From positions 806,001-870,000 of the forward strand of contig NZ_OY782770.1 of NCBI RefSeq assembly GCF_963678245.1: a stretch of 64,000 nt of DNA. Reading direction: 5' to 3'. The notes below the pieces were generated by a model. The model did not search any database, had not been told where the DNA came from, and was given only the letters and a program-made list of their open reading frames with translations. Source of the stretch: an uncultured Sunxiuqinia sp. (lineage in GTDB: Bacteria > Bacteroidota > Bacteroidia > Bacteroidales > Prolixibacteraceae). A program made the position numbers and the translations under genes. This document shows, one piece after another, positions 38,600 through 48,030 of the stretch (positions are counted from its first letter, which is position 1; every line of letters starts with the position of its first letter).

Positions 38600-40363
38600 T
38601 TATTCAAGTATACCTTGTGCTACAAGCTGCTGTCTGCTTTCAGTTCGTTTAAGGAGAGTAATTGACTTTTCATCAAAACTGTAAATGTCCTTTCTGAATT
38701 GAAGATTTCCTTGTTTATCGACCCAAGCGGTGTGATAAAACATGTGCACCGCAACTTTCTTGTCCAAAATAACTGTTTTCGGCTCCTTTCCTGCCAAAAG
38801 TTCGTAAATGCTGTCGTTATTGATCTGAGCCTCTAGCAAGTTTTGGGCGAGTTCTAAAGGTTTCTCAACCCGAATACAACCGTGGCTGAAATTACGCTGT
38901 GCCCTGCTAAATAAATGATGGGAAGGCGTATCGTGTAAATAAATATTGTGGTTGTTTGGCATGATAAACTTGATGGTTCCCAACGCATTGAATCGGCCCG
39001 ATTTCTGTACAATTCGGTAAGAGAAATTATCTCTTGTAATCTCGCTCCATTCGACCTCCGCCGGATTGATCGTATCTTTACTGATGTATGACGACTTTAA
39101 CAGAACATAATTGTTTCGGGCAAGATACGTTGAATCAGCTTTAATTTTTGGCAGCATTTCTTTGGTGGCAATGCTGTTAGGAACATTCCATGTTGGATTG
39201 AAAACAAGGTAACTTAATGTGTCTTTTAAAACCGGCGTGTAGTTTTTGTTTCGTCCAACAACCACATTCATGTGCGTAATTAACTGATTGCTTTCAAAAT
39301 ATTTTAATGAAAATTCTGGAATATTCACCTCAATATAACTGTCGCCTAAATTGTCTGGTAACCAACGTAAACGATCAAGATTAACACCAATTTGATCTAA
39401 TCGATAGTCGATTGACTTATTCATTTCCTGCTGTGTATTCTTGCCCACAATTCCATCTTGCTCTAATCCGTGACGAAACTGAAAGTGTTTTACAGCTTCT
39501 GTTAGTTTGTTGTCAAAAAACGGAGATGACAAATAAGTAGAATCTGCTGTTTTCAGATCCCCTGTTGCAAAAAGATAACTTTTTAAACGAACAACATAAC
39601 CGCTTGAATCGTTCTCCTCAACTGCTCTTGAGATGGAGTAAGCTGGTAGTGGCCATACTCTATCTTGACTTGAAAGGTATAGCTTCTGATAAGCAGTCAT
39701 GAGTTTCTCGTATTGGTTTGTTTTAGGGCGTAATTCAACTAAAGACTTTTGTATATCGTCTTTTTTTAGAGCCACAGAAAGATACTTTACCAGATTGTGT
39801 TTTTTTTGCGGATAAGTTTCCCAATTTGCATCTATCTTTTGCGGGTTATTTCTTCCATTTGCAATATCAGAAGCATAACTTAGGTAGGATCGGCTCAATA
39901 AAATATCCAATTGTGCAGCAACTTGTCTGTATTCCTCTTCCTGGCTAGCAAGATCTTGCAATTCATGAATGGCCATTTCAATCTCCCTAATCTCATAATT
40001 CTCTGCAACGAAACCTTCTTTCCATGATGATTCGAGCGTTGCAATAAGCTCTGAAGCATTTTGGGTTAGTCTTCCATCTTTAAACCAGGCAAATTGATAA
40101 TCCAACTCTTGGTAAAACAGGTCAACTTGGCTGTTCCATAGAAATGACTTTGTGAGCGTGTGATAGTCTGTAACTTTTCCCTGTTCCCAATCCGTGTCCG
40201 ACAGAGAAACCTGGTCTATTTGAGTTGTTTTATCATTTATGTCGGTTTGAATATTGTTATTTGTTGTTTTACATGTTGCAAGGGTTAAAACAATTGTCAG
40301 TAAACTTAATACAACGATTAAACTCTTTCTCTGTACAAGCATATTCCTGATAATATTTCGCAT
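38600..40363 (-). CDS. L,D-transpeptidase, YcbB/LdtD type
   Basis: I placed the start at 40363 (MRNIIRNMLVQRKSLIVVL) because a lipoprotein-like signal (TIVLTLATC) follows; the open frame continues 45 codons upstream. The mature protein has an N-terminal scaffold domain, a peptidoglycan-binding segment (AVKHFQFRHGLEQDGIVGKN, near residue 290) and the YkuD catalytic domain: YLVFNPTWNVPNSI, IYLHDTPSHHLFSR, FSHGCIRVEKPLELA with catalytic cysteine. This is the layout of YcbB, which forms 3-3 cross-links in peptidoglycan. It acts in the periplasm, anchored to a membrane by lipid. Confidence 0.9.
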   Translation of the reverse strand: MRNIIRNMLVQRKSLIVVLSLLTIVLTLATCKTTNNNIQTDINDKTTQIDQVSLSDTDWEQGKVTDYHTLTKSFLWNSQVDLFYQELDYQFAWFKDGRLTQNASELIATLESSWKEGFVAENYEIREIEMAIHELQDLASQEEEYRQVAAQLDILLSRSYLSYASDIANGRNNPQKIDANWETYPQKKHNLVKYLSVALKKDDIQKSLVELRPKTNQYEKLMTAYQKLYLSSQDRVWPLPAYSISRAVEENDSSGYVVRLKSYLFATGDLKTADSTYLSSPFFDNKLTEAVKHFQFRHGLEQDGIVGKNTQQEMNKSIDYRLDQIGVNLDRLRWLPDNLGDSYIEVNIPEFSLKYFESNQLITHMNVVVGRNKNYTPVLKDTLSYLVFNPTWNVPNSIATKEMLPKIKADSTYLARNNYVLLKSSYISKDTINPAEVEWSEITRDNFSYRIVQKSGRFNALGTIKFIMPNNHNIYLHDTPSHHLFSRAQRNFSHGCIRVEKPLELAQNLLEAQINNDSIYELLAGKEPKTVILDKKVAVHMFYHTAWVDKQGNLQFRKDIYSFDEKSITLLKRTESRQQLVAQGILE

Positions 40364-40762
40364 TTTCATCTCTAAATTATTTGTCATTCTAAATCCAACC
40401 ATGATGCCAAGTTCTTCTTTTTCATGAAGGGAATCAGCTGGTGATACTAAATCGACATTACCTAATTGGATATAGACCAGTAAAAAAAATAACGACAAAA
40501 CACTGAATAAATGACAGATACAACGACCGCATCTACGTACTTATTTATCATTTCTGATGATGCTTTAGAAATCGAACGATATCCGAAGTCCAATGAAGAC
40601 GCTCTTTTTCGGGTGTGATATTTTTACGCACTTCTGATTTTTGATGGCAAAAGTTGTATATCAACTTCTACAACACTCCCAGTTACTCTATAATTTCTGC
40701 TATCAATTTGTTAATTCTTATTAAGTGTTTGATTTTTATTTCCAATCCATTTTTAAAAAGGA

Positions 40763-40770
40763 TATTTTTG
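40763..40770 (+). promoter_or_regulatory. Candidate -7 box of gpmI
   Basis: TATTTTTG fits TAnnTTTG exactly, 38 bases before the gpmI start. The matching TTTG box is not at the best distance. The 445 bases between the L,D-transpeptidase start (40363) and gpmI hold no supported gene. Confidence 0.4.
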
Positions 40771-40808
40771 TATCGCATTAAGTAAACTATTTAAAACGAT
40801 TATAAATT

Positions 40809-42341
40809 ATGGCTGACATACAAAAGACTTTACTGATGATTCTGGATGGATGGGGAATCGGCGACGGATCAAAAAATGATGTTGTGGCAACAACTCCAAC
40901 TCCATTTATCGACTCATTGCAAAAAGAATATCCAAATTCGCAATTACTTACTTCCGGCGAGAACGTTGGTTTACCCGAGGGACAGATGGGGAACTCTGAA
41001 GTTGGGCACTTAAATATTGGTGCTGGGCGTGTTTTGTATCAGGATATGGTAAAAATTACGAAGGCTATCAAAGATAAATCGATGTGGGAAAATCCACAAT
41101 TGCTGAAAGCATATAATTACGCCAAAGACAACAATAAAAAAGTACACCTCATTGGACTGGTTGGCCCCGGAGGAGTTCATGCACTTAGCACACATATGAT
41201 TGCACTCAGCCAAATGGCAACGGATATGGGATTGGAAGATGTGTTTGTGCACGGTTTGACTGACGGTCGAGACACTGACCCTCGCTCAGGTTATGGTTTT
41301 CTGGAAACGGCTCTGGAAGGTTTAAAAGGAACCAACGGAAAATTCGCTTCAATCATTGGTCGTTACTACGGTATGGATCGTGATAAAAACTACGATCGCT
41401 TAAAACTGGCTTACGATTTATATACCAAAGGTGAAGGTGAAAAATCAACTGATTTGTTAGCTTCAATCCAAGCTTCATACGATGCAGGAGTAACTGATGA
41501 ATTCATCAAGCCAATTTGCATGGTAAAAGAAGACGGAAGCCCTGTTGGGTTGATTGAAGAGGGTGATGTGGTCATTTGCTACAACTTCCGCACCGACCGC
41601 TTGCGCCAAACAACGATTGCTTTTACTCAGGAAGACTTGCCTGAATATGGTATGCACACCATGAATCTGGAATGGTACACCATGACAACTTACAAAGCCG
41701 ATTTTAAGAATGTGAATGTTATTTTTGAAAAAACAAACCCCACCAATACCATGGGTGAAATTGTTTCGAATGCCGGATTAAAACAAATCCGGATTGCTGA
41801 AACAGAAAAATATGCACACGTAACATTCTTCTTTAGCGGCGGTCGCGAAGATGAGTTTGATGGTGAAAGCCGAATTCTGATTCCTTCACCAAAAGTTGCA
41901 ACCTATGATCTTCAACCCGAAATGTCGGCTCCGAAAATTAAGGACGCCATTGTTCCTGAATTGCAAAAAGGCGAAGTAGACTTTGTTTGCCTGAATTTTG
42001 CCAATGGCGACATGGTAGGACACACCGGCGACTACGAAGCAATTAGCAAAGCGGTTGCTGCCGTTGATTCTTGCGCAAAAGAAGTAGTTGAAGCTGCACG
42101 TGCCAACAACTATAACGTACTGATTATTGCTGACCATGGAAATGCTGACAATGCAGTGAATCCTGATGGATCGGCCAATACAGCACACTCTCTGAATCCG
42201 GTTCCATGTATTTATGTGAGTGATGATAAAAACCTGACCATCGAGAGTGGTATCCTTGCTGATGTTGCGCCGACCTTACTCTCCGAAATGGGCTTGAAAA
42301 TTCCTTCGGAAATGACCGGTAAAGTTTTGATAAAACGATAG
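40809..42341 (+). CDS. gpmI: 2,3-bisphosphoglycerate-independent phosphoglycerate mutase
   Basis: The 510-residue protein matches the family in length and motifs: LMILDGWGIGDG (metal aspartate), GNSEVGHLNIGAGRV with the phosphorylated serine, VHGLTDGRDTDPRSG, and IADHGNADNAVN plus the histidine in TAHSLNPVP as metal ligands. It interconverts 3- and 2-phosphoglycerate in glycolysis and gluconeogenesis using two manganese ions. It is single, with its own promoter-like box and a strong terminator behind it. Confidence 0.98.
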   Translation: MADIQKTLLMILDGWGIGDGSKNDVVATTPTPFIDSLQKEYPNSQLLTSGENVGLPEGQMGNSEVGHLNIGAGRVLYQDMVKITKAIKDKSMWENPQLLKAYNYAKDNNKKVHLIGLVGPGGVHALSTHMIALSQMATDMGLEDVFVHGLTDGRDTDPRSGYGFLETALEGLKGTNGKFASIIGRYYGMDRDKNYDRLKLAYDLYTKGEGEKSTDLLASIQASYDAGVTDEFIKPICMVKEDGSPVGLIEEGDVVICYNFRTDRLRQTTIAFTQEDLPEYGMHTMNLEWYTMTTYKADFKNVNVIFEKTNPTNTMGEIVSNAGLKQIRIAETEKYAHVTFFFSGGREDEFDGESRILIPSPKVATYDLQPEMSAPKIKDAIVPELQKGEVDFVCLNFANGDMVGHTGDYEAISKAVAAVDSCAKEVVEAARANNYNVLIIADHGNADNAVNPDGSANTAHSLNPVPCIYVSDDKNLTIESGILADVAPTLLSEMGLKIPSEMTGKVLIKR

Positions 42342-42358
42342 TTTTTAAAATATCTTTG

Positions 42359-42395
42359 AGCCCTCTCGCAGGATGCGGGAGGGCTTTCTTATTTT
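42359..42395 (+). terminator. Intrinsic terminator of gpmI
   Basis: AGCCCTC (42359-42365) pairs with GAGGGCT (42379-42385), extended by an inner CGC/GCG pairing, followed by TTTCTTATTTT. It ends eight bases before the start of the DUF3109 gene. Confidence 0.88.
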
Positions 42396-42402
42396 ATGCG
42401 AT

Positions 42403-42987
42403 ATGTTGGAAATTGGTAAAGCGATAGTGAGTTTTGATGTGCTGGAAGAGCACTTTCTTTGCGACTTGACAAAGTGTAAAGGTGCATGTTGTGTTGAAGG
42501 AGATTCGGGAGCACCGCTAACAAACGAGGAGGCTGTGAAGCTGGAGAAAATCTATCCAATTGTAGAGGAGTATATGACTCCGGAGGGGAAAGCAGTTATT
42601 GCTCATCAGGGATCCAGCATGGTTGATTCCGACGGAGACACGGTTACTCCGCTGGTAAATAATCGGGAGTGCGCGTACACGTTTAAAGACAAACGTGGCA
42701 TTGTTAAGTGCGCCATTGAAAAAGCTTTTTTTGATGGGAAAATTGATTTTCGGAAACCCGTTTCCTGTCATTTATTTCCGATAAGAATTACCGAATACAA
42801 ACGCTTTGATGCTGTTAATTATCAGGAATTGAAAATCTGCAAGCCGGGACGGGTGTGCGGGATTGGTCAGAAATTGCCTCTTTATCATTTTCTGAAAGAA
42901 CCACTAATCCGAAAATATGGAGAAAAATGGTACGAGCAGTTGGAATATGCTGCGAAGGAAAAACCCTGGCAGCAAATCTCGGAATAA
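42403..42987 (+). CDS. DUF3109 cysteine-rich protein
   Basis: The start at 42403 (MLEIGKAIVSFDVLEEHF) is chosen because an upstream ATG at 42373 lies within the gpmI terminator stem. The 194-residue product has conserved cysteines: FLCDLTKCKGACCVEGDSG, NRECAYTF, IVKCAIEKAFFDGKI, PVSCHLFPIRI, KICKPGRVCGIGQ. DUF3109 proteins are related to YkgJ-like metal-chelating proteins; a metal cluster is likely but no reaction is known. It is cytoplasmic. Being right behind the terminator it may depend on partial read-through or its own start. Confidence 0.85.
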   Translation: MLEIGKAIVSFDVLEEHFLCDLTKCKGACCVEGDSGAPLTNEEAVKLEKIYPIVEEYMTPEGKAVIAHQGSSMVDSDGDTVTPLVNNRECAYTFKDKRGIVKCAIEKAFFDGKIDFRKPVSCHLFPIRITEYKRFDAVNYQELKICKPGRVCGIGQKLPLYHFLKEPLIRKYGEKWYEQLEYAAKEKPWQQISE

Positions 42988-42999
42988 ATAAAACTTTGT

Positions 43000-43389
43000 T
43001 TAAGCGACAATCTCAACCCGATTCCCATCAGGATCAAGAATAATAGACTCATAAAACCCATCGCCGGTAATGCGTGCTTCTCCAACAACAGAGAAACCAT
43101 CTTTTCGCAAATGTTCCGTTAGATCATCTACCTTTTGTTTAGATCCGGTCTGAATAGCGAAATGTACCAAGCCAGTGTATTGCTTTCGGGTATCGTTCTT
43201 CGTTTTTGGGATTCCAGGCATTTGCATCAGCTCGATTGAACAATCTCCATCAAACCTGATCAAATAGGATTTAAAATCGCGTGAATGATTGTAATAGGCC
43301 TCACTGGAACTCGCATCAAAATAGTGAATGTAAAAATTTCGCATTCCCTCCAGATTATATGTCCAAATAGCCAAATGTGAAATTCTCAT
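43000..43389 (-). CDS. VOC (glyoxalase/bleomycin-resistance fold) protein
   Basis: The 129-residue protein has the two beta-alpha-beta-beta-beta units of the family: ISHLAIWTYNLEGMRNFYIH and LVHFAIQTGSKQKVDDLTEH, ending in SIILDPDGNRVEIVA. Metal-ligand positions (His4, Glu in SIELMQ, His in GLVHFA, Glu in NRVEIV) are all present. Substrates of this family vary widely, from lactoylglutathione to aromatic compounds, and cannot be predicted. It follows the HD gene by 18 bases and is likely co-transcribed with it. Confidence 0.87.
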   Translation of the reverse strand: MRISHLAIWTYNLEGMRNFYIHYFDASSSEAYYNHSRDFKSYLIRFDGDCSIELMQMPGIPKTKNDTRKQYTGLVHFAIQTGSKQKVDDLTEHLRKDGFSVVGEARITGDGFYESIILDPDGNRVEIVA

Positions 43390-43407
43390 TCGATTATGTT
43401 TTAGCCT

Positions 43408-44061
43408 TTATAATTTGATTTCCTGATTCCATTCCGAGAAAAAATGCTCCAAATACTGCTCCATAAATTGATGCCGCTGAAGAGCTAATTTTCTCCCTGT
43501 ATCGGTATTTATACGATCTTTCAGCAGCAACAACTTTTCGTAAAAATGGTTTATCGTAGGAGCAGCCGACTTTTTATAGTCCGAAAATGAGCGATGCACT
43601 TCTGGTTTTATCGTCGGATCATAGATCAATCGATTTTTATGACCACCGAATGCAAAGGTACGCGCAATACCAATTGCTCCCATGGCATCCAGCCGATCGG
43701 CATCCTGAATGATTTTTGCTTCCAGACTATTCGGGTCTGCCTCAACCCCTGCTCCTTTAAACGAAACTTCTCCGATAATAGTTTGAATCTGATCGCTGGT
43801 GTCATAATCAATTCCAATCTTGTTCATCCAATCAGATGCTTTTGTTCCATTTTCTGCCGAGAGTTTCCAGTCGTCCAGATCATGCAGAAGCGCAGCCATC
43901 TCAATAATAAATAAATCACCTCCTTCATACTCCGAAATCATCTTCGACAACTGCCATACACGATAAATGTGCCACCAGTCATGTCCACTGGCATCATGTT
44001 CAAACTGTTGTTGAATGTATCGGGCTGTTTCCTGTATTGCATTTTCCATTTTCATAGGCAA
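43408..44061 (-). CDS. HD-domain phosphohydrolase (YedJ-like)
   Basis: The 217-residue protein has the HD metal-site pattern: SGHDWWHIYRVWQLS (first His), AALLHDLDDWK (the HD pair) and IIQDADRLDAMGAIGIARTF (last Asp), as in the YedJ/YpgQ group. These cytoplasmic enzymes hydrolyse phosphate esters, in some cases nucleoside triphosphates; the substrate here is unknown. Several ATGs lie at the very start (MPMKMENA), so the first residues are uncertain. It heads a two-gene unit with the VOC protein. Confidence 0.9.
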   Translation of the reverse strand: MPMKMENAIQETARYIQQQFEHDASGHDWWHIYRVWQLSKMISEYEGGDLFIIEMAALLHDLDDWKLSAENGTKASDWMNKIGIDYDTSDQIQTIIGEVSFKGAGVEADPNSLEAKIIQDADRLDAMGAIGIARTFAFGGHKNRLIYDPTIKPEVHRSFSDYKKSAAPTINHFYEKLLLLKDRINTDTGRKLALQRHQFMEQYLEHFFSEWNQEIKL

Positions 44062-44202
44062 ACCAAATCTATATAATAATCTATCGAATTACTAGCTTAA
44101 TTGACTCTGATGACCCCCGTAAAATAGAATTAGATCTTTTTGATGAAAAAAGACTTACTAAATAAGATGCACTGGTTTCTCCGTTGCTAAAACATGTTAA
44201 AA

Positions 44203-44235
44203 TTTGAAAACGTATTTCAGAATTGATTAGTTTTG
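44203..44235 (+). promoter_or_regulatory. Promoter of the acyl-CoA synthetase gene
   Basis: TTTG (44203-44206) and TAGTTTTG (44228-44235) are 21 bases apart, a full match to the Bacteroidota consensus. This rules out the upstream ATG at 44233, which lies inside the -7 box, and supports the start at 44293. Confidence 0.7.
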
Positions 44236-44292
44236 CTAATCTTTATTATTATTCTGAGTGTTATAGAGGAAGTTGATTGCGAATATTTTAAA

Positions 44293-45945
44293 ATGAAAGA
44301 AGAAAGAAAATTATTAACGATACCTGCCATGTTGCAGTCCAGTTTTCGGAAGTATGCTGATCGCAACTCGCTCTCGTTCGTGGGTGACGAAAAAAAAACA
44401 TATCGTCAACTTCAGAATGAGGTCGAGAAATTAGGAATTTACTTAAGGGAACTTGGCGTTGAAAGGGGAACAAAAGTTGCCATCCTAAGTACAAACATGC
44501 CTAACTGGGGGGTTGCCTATCTGGCCATTGCAGCTGTTGGTGGCGTTGTCGTTCCTATCCTACCCGATTTTCATACAAAAGAAGTTAGCAATATTCTGCA
44601 ACATGCTGAAGTGGAGCTTGTTTTCGTTTCTGTAAACCTGATCAACAAATTGAATACCGAAGAGTATCCAATGCTAAAGATCATCCATATTGAAACACTG
44701 AAAGAACAGCACGCTGAGGATTATCCCAATGCTGAAATTGAGCGAGACCAGCAGTTTCATTATGAGCCGGTTGAAGAGAAAGATTTACTTTCGATCATAT
44801 ACACGTCCGGAACAACTGGAACCTCAAAAGGAGTCATGCTGACCCATCGAAACATTGTATGGACAGCTAAGCAAAGTATCACTTTTCAACATATCGATTC
44901 GAAAGACCGGTTTTTATCCGTTCTTCCGCTTTCACATACTTTCGAAAATACATTGGGACTGATTTTCCCATTGACATATGGGGCATCGGTTTTTTACATG
45001 AAGAAACCCCCTACAGCCTCTGTTTTAATGCCGGCCCTAACCGAAGTGAAACCCACTATCATGTTGGTGGTGCCACTAATCATTGAAAAGATTTATAAGG
45101 GCAAAATATTACCTCAAATAAATAGTAAATCAATCACACGAAATCTGTACAAAATTCGTCCTTTCCAAAAGATATTGAGCCGCATTGCCGGTAAAAAATT
45201 ATTGGATACATTTGGTGGTGAGTTAAAGTTTTTTGGTATTGGCGGCGCAAAGCTCGACAATCAAGTTGAACGCTTTATGATGGATGCAAAATTCCCATTG
45301 GCGATTGGCTATGGCTTAACCGAGACTTCACCATTATTGGCGGGTGCTGTGGGCGATAATGTTCGCTATTTGTCAACCGGAGTGCCACTAGAAGGCGTTG
45401 AATTGCGAATTGCAAATGCAGATCCTGTAACTGGCGAAGGAGAAGTTCAGGCAAGAGGAGCTAATGTAATGAAAGGCTACTACAAACAGCCTGATTTGAC
45501 CAAGGATGTATTTTCGGATGATGGCTGGTTTCGTACAGGTGATTTAGGAAAATTTGATCGCTCCGGATTTTTATACATCAAAGGGCGTATCAAAAATATG
45601 ATTGTTGGTGCCAGTGGGGAAAATATTTATCCGGAAGAAATAGAATCGGTTATTAATCGGATGGAGTACGTTCTTGAGTCGCTTGTTATTGAGCAAAAAG
45701 GCCGGCTGGTGGCCATGGTTCATTTAAACATGGAAGAGATAGAACAGCGAGTGCGAAACATGAAGTCGTTACGAGATGAAGCAGTCAGCAAAATGAACTC
45801 ACGGGTTGATGACATATTAAACGAGATTCAACAAAAAGTGAATGATGAAGTGAATAAGTTCTCTCGGGTTCAGCAGGTTGTATTACAGCCCGTTCCTTTT
45901 GAGAAAACACCTACTCTTAAAATTAAACGTTTCTTGTACTACTAG
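44293..45945 (+). CDS. Long-chain acyl-CoA synthetase (AMP-forming)
   Basis: The start at 44293 (MKEERKLLTIPAMLQ) is set by the promoter just upstream, giving 550 residues. The adenylate-forming motifs are all present: IYTSGTTGTSKGVMLTHRN (P-loop), GYGLTETSPLLAG, DDGWFRTGDLGKFDRSGFLYIKGR and the final lysine region PTLKIKRF. It activates fatty acids to acyl-CoA through an acyl-adenylate. Members with this length and a PLSHTFENTLG-type segment belong to the FadD/FAA1 group. No beta-oxidation gene is adjacent, so it may serve in membrane lipid recycling as well as catabolism. Confidence 0.92.
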   Translation: MKEERKLLTIPAMLQSSFRKYADRNSLSFVGDEKKTYRQLQNEVEKLGIYLRELGVERGTKVAILSTNMPNWGVAYLAIAAVGGVVVPILPDFHTKEVSNILQHAEVELVFVSVNLINKLNTEEYPMLKIIHIETLKEQHAEDYPNAEIERDQQFHYEPVEEKDLLSIIYTSGTTGTSKGVMLTHRNIVWTAKQSITFQHIDSKDRFLSVLPLSHTFENTLGLIFPLTYGASVFYMKKPPTASVLMPALTEVKPTIMLVVPLIIEKIYKGKILPQINSKSITRNLYKIRPFQKILSRIAGKKLLDTFGGELKFFGIGGAKLDNQVERFMMDAKFPLAIGYGLTETSPLLAGAVGDNVRYLSTGVPLEGVELRIANADPVTGEGEVQARGANVMKGYYKQPDLTKDVFSDDGWFRTGDLGKFDRSGFLYIKGRIKNMIVGASGENIYPEEIESVINRMEYVLESLVIEQKGRLVAMVHLNMEEIEQRVRNMKSLRDEAVSKMNSRVDDILNEIQQKVNDEVNKFSRVQQVVLQPVPFEKTPTLKIKRFLYY

Positions 45946-45975
45946 TGTTAAATGGTAGAACTTGATAAGACATTG

Positions 45976-46010
45976 ATTCCTAGCTATGTAATAGCTAGGA
46001 ATTATTATTT
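45976..46010 (+). terminator. Intrinsic terminator of the acyl-CoA synthetase gene
   Basis: A perfect 12-base stem, ATTCCTAGCTAT (45976-45987) with ATAGCTAGGAAT (45991-46002), has a 3-base loop and is followed by TATTATTT. Confidence 0.8.
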
Positions 46011-46135
46011 AGCACTCTATAAAAGATACCCCTTTTTTGCTCACCAAATATTGTCTTTTCAACTATTTTAAACACTTTGTGATACTTCTGTGATAAACAC
46101 ATCATACCTTTCGCCTGTTCTAAAAAAAAACGGTT

Positions 46136-46792
46136 ATGGGAAAAGCGTTAATCATTGAGGACGATAAAGATATCTCCGAACTTATTTCCATTCATTTAGC
46201 AGACATGAACATGGAAGTGGATCAAGCATTCAATGGCAAAGACGGCCTGATGAAAGCGATGAATAACCACTACCGGTTTATCCTGTTAGATATTCGGCTA
46301 CCCGAGCTCGACGGGTTCGTGATTTGCAAGCGACTGCGGATGGAAAAGAACAACACCCCCATTTTAATGATTACCTCCAAATCGGAGGAGATTGATAAAG
46401 TATTGGGACTAGAAATGGGAATCGACGACTACATTTCAAAGCCATTCGGAATTCGTGAGTTATTAGCACGGGTGAAAGTTGTTTTAGGGCGAACAGAACG
46501 CATGCCACAGGAAGAAAATCAGGATGAGGTTGAAATACGTTGCGAACAGTTATATATTAATGTAGGTATGCGTATTGTCGAAATGAACGGAGAGCGTATT
46601 GAACTGTCCCCAAAAGAGTTTGATTTAAAAGAGTGGGAGATTTATGCCCATAATGATCATCAAAGTACGGGATTGGGGCTAGCCATTGTCAAAAAGATAG
46701 TTGAACTGCATAACTCCACAATTCAGGTATTCAGCCAATTTGGCAAAGGAACCACCTTCGTTTTTGAACTTCCGGTAGCTAAACTTACCTAA
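46136..46792 (+). CDS. Chimeric response regulator fused to the tail of a histidine kinase
   Basis: Residues 1-120 are a complete OmpR-type receiver: acidic pair in IIEDDKD, phospho-acceptor D52 in [14 protein letters not shown]80 in LMITSK and K102 in YISKPFG. The winged-helix domain begins ([19 protein letters not shown]) but stops at residue 164, where all related proteins continue through the recognition helix. Residues 165-176 ([12 protein letters not shown]) instead match the LysM glucosaminidase gene downstream, and residues 177-218 ([16 protein letters not shown]...[11 protein letters not shown]) are the end of a kinase ATPase domain. An adjacent regulator-kinase pair has thus collapsed into one in-frame chimera. 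It cannot bind DNA or phosphorylate; the receiver might still accept phosphate, for instance as a sink. Whether it is expressed is unknown. Confidence 0.9.
   Translation: MGKALIIEDDKDISELISIHLADMNMEVDQAFNGKDGLMKAMNNHYRFILLDIRLPELDGFVICKRLRMEKNNTPILMITSKSEEIDKVLGLEMGIDDYISKPFGIRELLARVKVVLGRTERMPQEENQDEVEIRCEQLYINVGMRIVEMNGERIELSPKEFDLKEWEIYAHNDHQSTGLGLAIVKKIVELHNSTIQVFSQFGKGTTFVFELPVAKLT
46616..46664 (+). repeat. Inverted copy of a LysM-gene segment (copy A)
   Basis: These 49 bases match 48261-48309 on the opposite strand at 47 positions; the differences are C for T at 46649 and 46658. The first 33 bases are identical. The block sits exactly between the regulator part and the kinase part of the chimera. 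Confidence 0.95.
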
Positions 46793-47020
46793 TTTATTGA
46801 TGAAACGAGCATGTAAAAATAGTCACACACAGAAGTATTCTTATTTAAAGCGAGTTCCATATGTTGCAAAAAATAAACAATTATAAACACATGAAAAAAT
46901 GATTTTTTTGTAATCCTGTAGTGATACTTACTATGGATCTTTGACCGAACACCGATATTAACTCTCGGAATGATCTTTGAGTAGAAAATAGGGGCCGATA
47001 AATGTAAAAAACAAGATTTG

Positions 47021-47027
47021 AAAGGAG
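47021..47027 (+). promoter_or_regulatory. Strong Shine-Dalgarno sequence of the Msr gene
   Basis: AAAGGAG stands 7 bases before the ATG at 47035. Such sequences are uncommon in this phylum, and other genes in the window lack them. A 9-base direct repeat (ATCTTTGA with a preceding G, at 46936 and 46972) lies farther upstream and might be a regulator site. Confidence 0.5.
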
Positions 47028-47034
47028 AACGATT

Positions 47035-47982
47035 ATGAAACGAATGATGTATTTATTGCTGTTTAGCCTGATCGCACTAGCAGGGTGTGCCCAAAACCAG
47101 AAGCAGAAACAAGATTCACCGAACTATCGTCCGCTAACTGCTGAAGAAGAAATGGTGATTATTCATAAGGGAACAGAACGTCCGTTTACCGGAAAATACG
47201 ATAAGTTTTACGAAGAAGGTACCTACGTTTGCAAACGATGTGGTACTGAGTTGTATCACTCATCAGACAAGTTTGATTCAGATTGCGGATGGCCTAGTTT
47301 TGATGACGAAATCGAGGGCGCAGTGAAACGAACACCTGATCCTGACGGCATGCGCACAGAGATCACCTGCAATAACTGCGGTGCTCACTTAGGGCATGTT
47401 TTTTTAAACGAGGGATTTACCAACAAGAATACCCGGCATTGCGTCAATTCCATTTCCTTGGAATTTATTCCGGCTGGTACTTCGAGAAAAGCTACAAGCG
47501 ACACAGCGTATTTTGCAGGAGGTTGCTTTTGGGGAGTCGAGTATTATCTGGAACAAGAGCCGGGAGTATCGTCTGTTGAGTCTGGCTACATGGGAGGGAA
47601 TAAGAATAATCCGTCTTACGAGGATGTAAGCTATCGACGTACCGGCCATGCGGAGGTGGTTCGTGTGATTTTCGATCCGTCGGAAACGAATTATGAAAAC
47701 TTAACAAAATTGTTCTTTGAAATTCACGACCCCACGCAGGTAAACCGCCAGGGACCTGACGTGGGTTTGCAGTATCGGTCAGAAATATTTTTCCGTACAG
47801 TGCAACAAAAGCAGATCGCCGAAAAGCTAATTGGCATGTTGGAATTAAAGGGATATGACGTGTCTACCCGAGTAACACCGGCGGCCAATTTTTGGCAAGC
47901 CGAAGCATACCATCAGGATTATTACGAGAAGAACGGCGGCACCCCCTATTGCCACAAGCGAGTGAATCGATTTTCCCGATAA
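47035..47982 (+). CDS. Methionine sulfoxide reductase B-A fusion lipoprotein
   Basis: The 315-residue protein starts with a lipoprotein signal (LIALAGC). MsrB comes first (about 30-150), with the zinc cysteines in CKRCGTELY and CNNCGAHLGHV and the catalytic cysteine in TRHCVNSISLEF. MsrA follows (about 155-310), with AYFAGGCFWGVEYYLEQEPG holding the catalytic cysteine and SGYMGG. The two domains reduce the R and S forms of methionine sulfoxide, respectively. Membrane anchoring suggests repair of oxidised envelope proteins. The order B-A is the less common one. A strong ribosome-binding site suggests high translation. Confidence 0.95.
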   Translation: MKRMMYLLLFSLIALAGCAQNQKQKQDSPNYRPLTAEEEMVIIHKGTERPFTGKYDKFYEEGTYVCKRCGTELYHSSDKFDSDCGWPSFDDEIEGAVKRTPDPDGMRTEITCNNCGAHLGHVFLNEGFTNKNTRHCVNSISLEFIPAGTSRKATSDTAYFAGGCFWGVEYYLEQEPGVSSVESGYMGGNKNNPSYEDVSYRRTGHAEVVRVIFDPSETNYENLTKLFFEIHDPTQVNRQGPDVGLQYRSEIFFRTVQQKQIAEKLIGMLELKGYDVSTRVTPAANFWQAEAYHQDYYEKNGGTPYCHKRVNRFSR

Positions 47983-48030
47983 TGCTTTTTAAAAATTTGG
48001 GGAGATGACGCTAGAATACAGCCTAAACAG

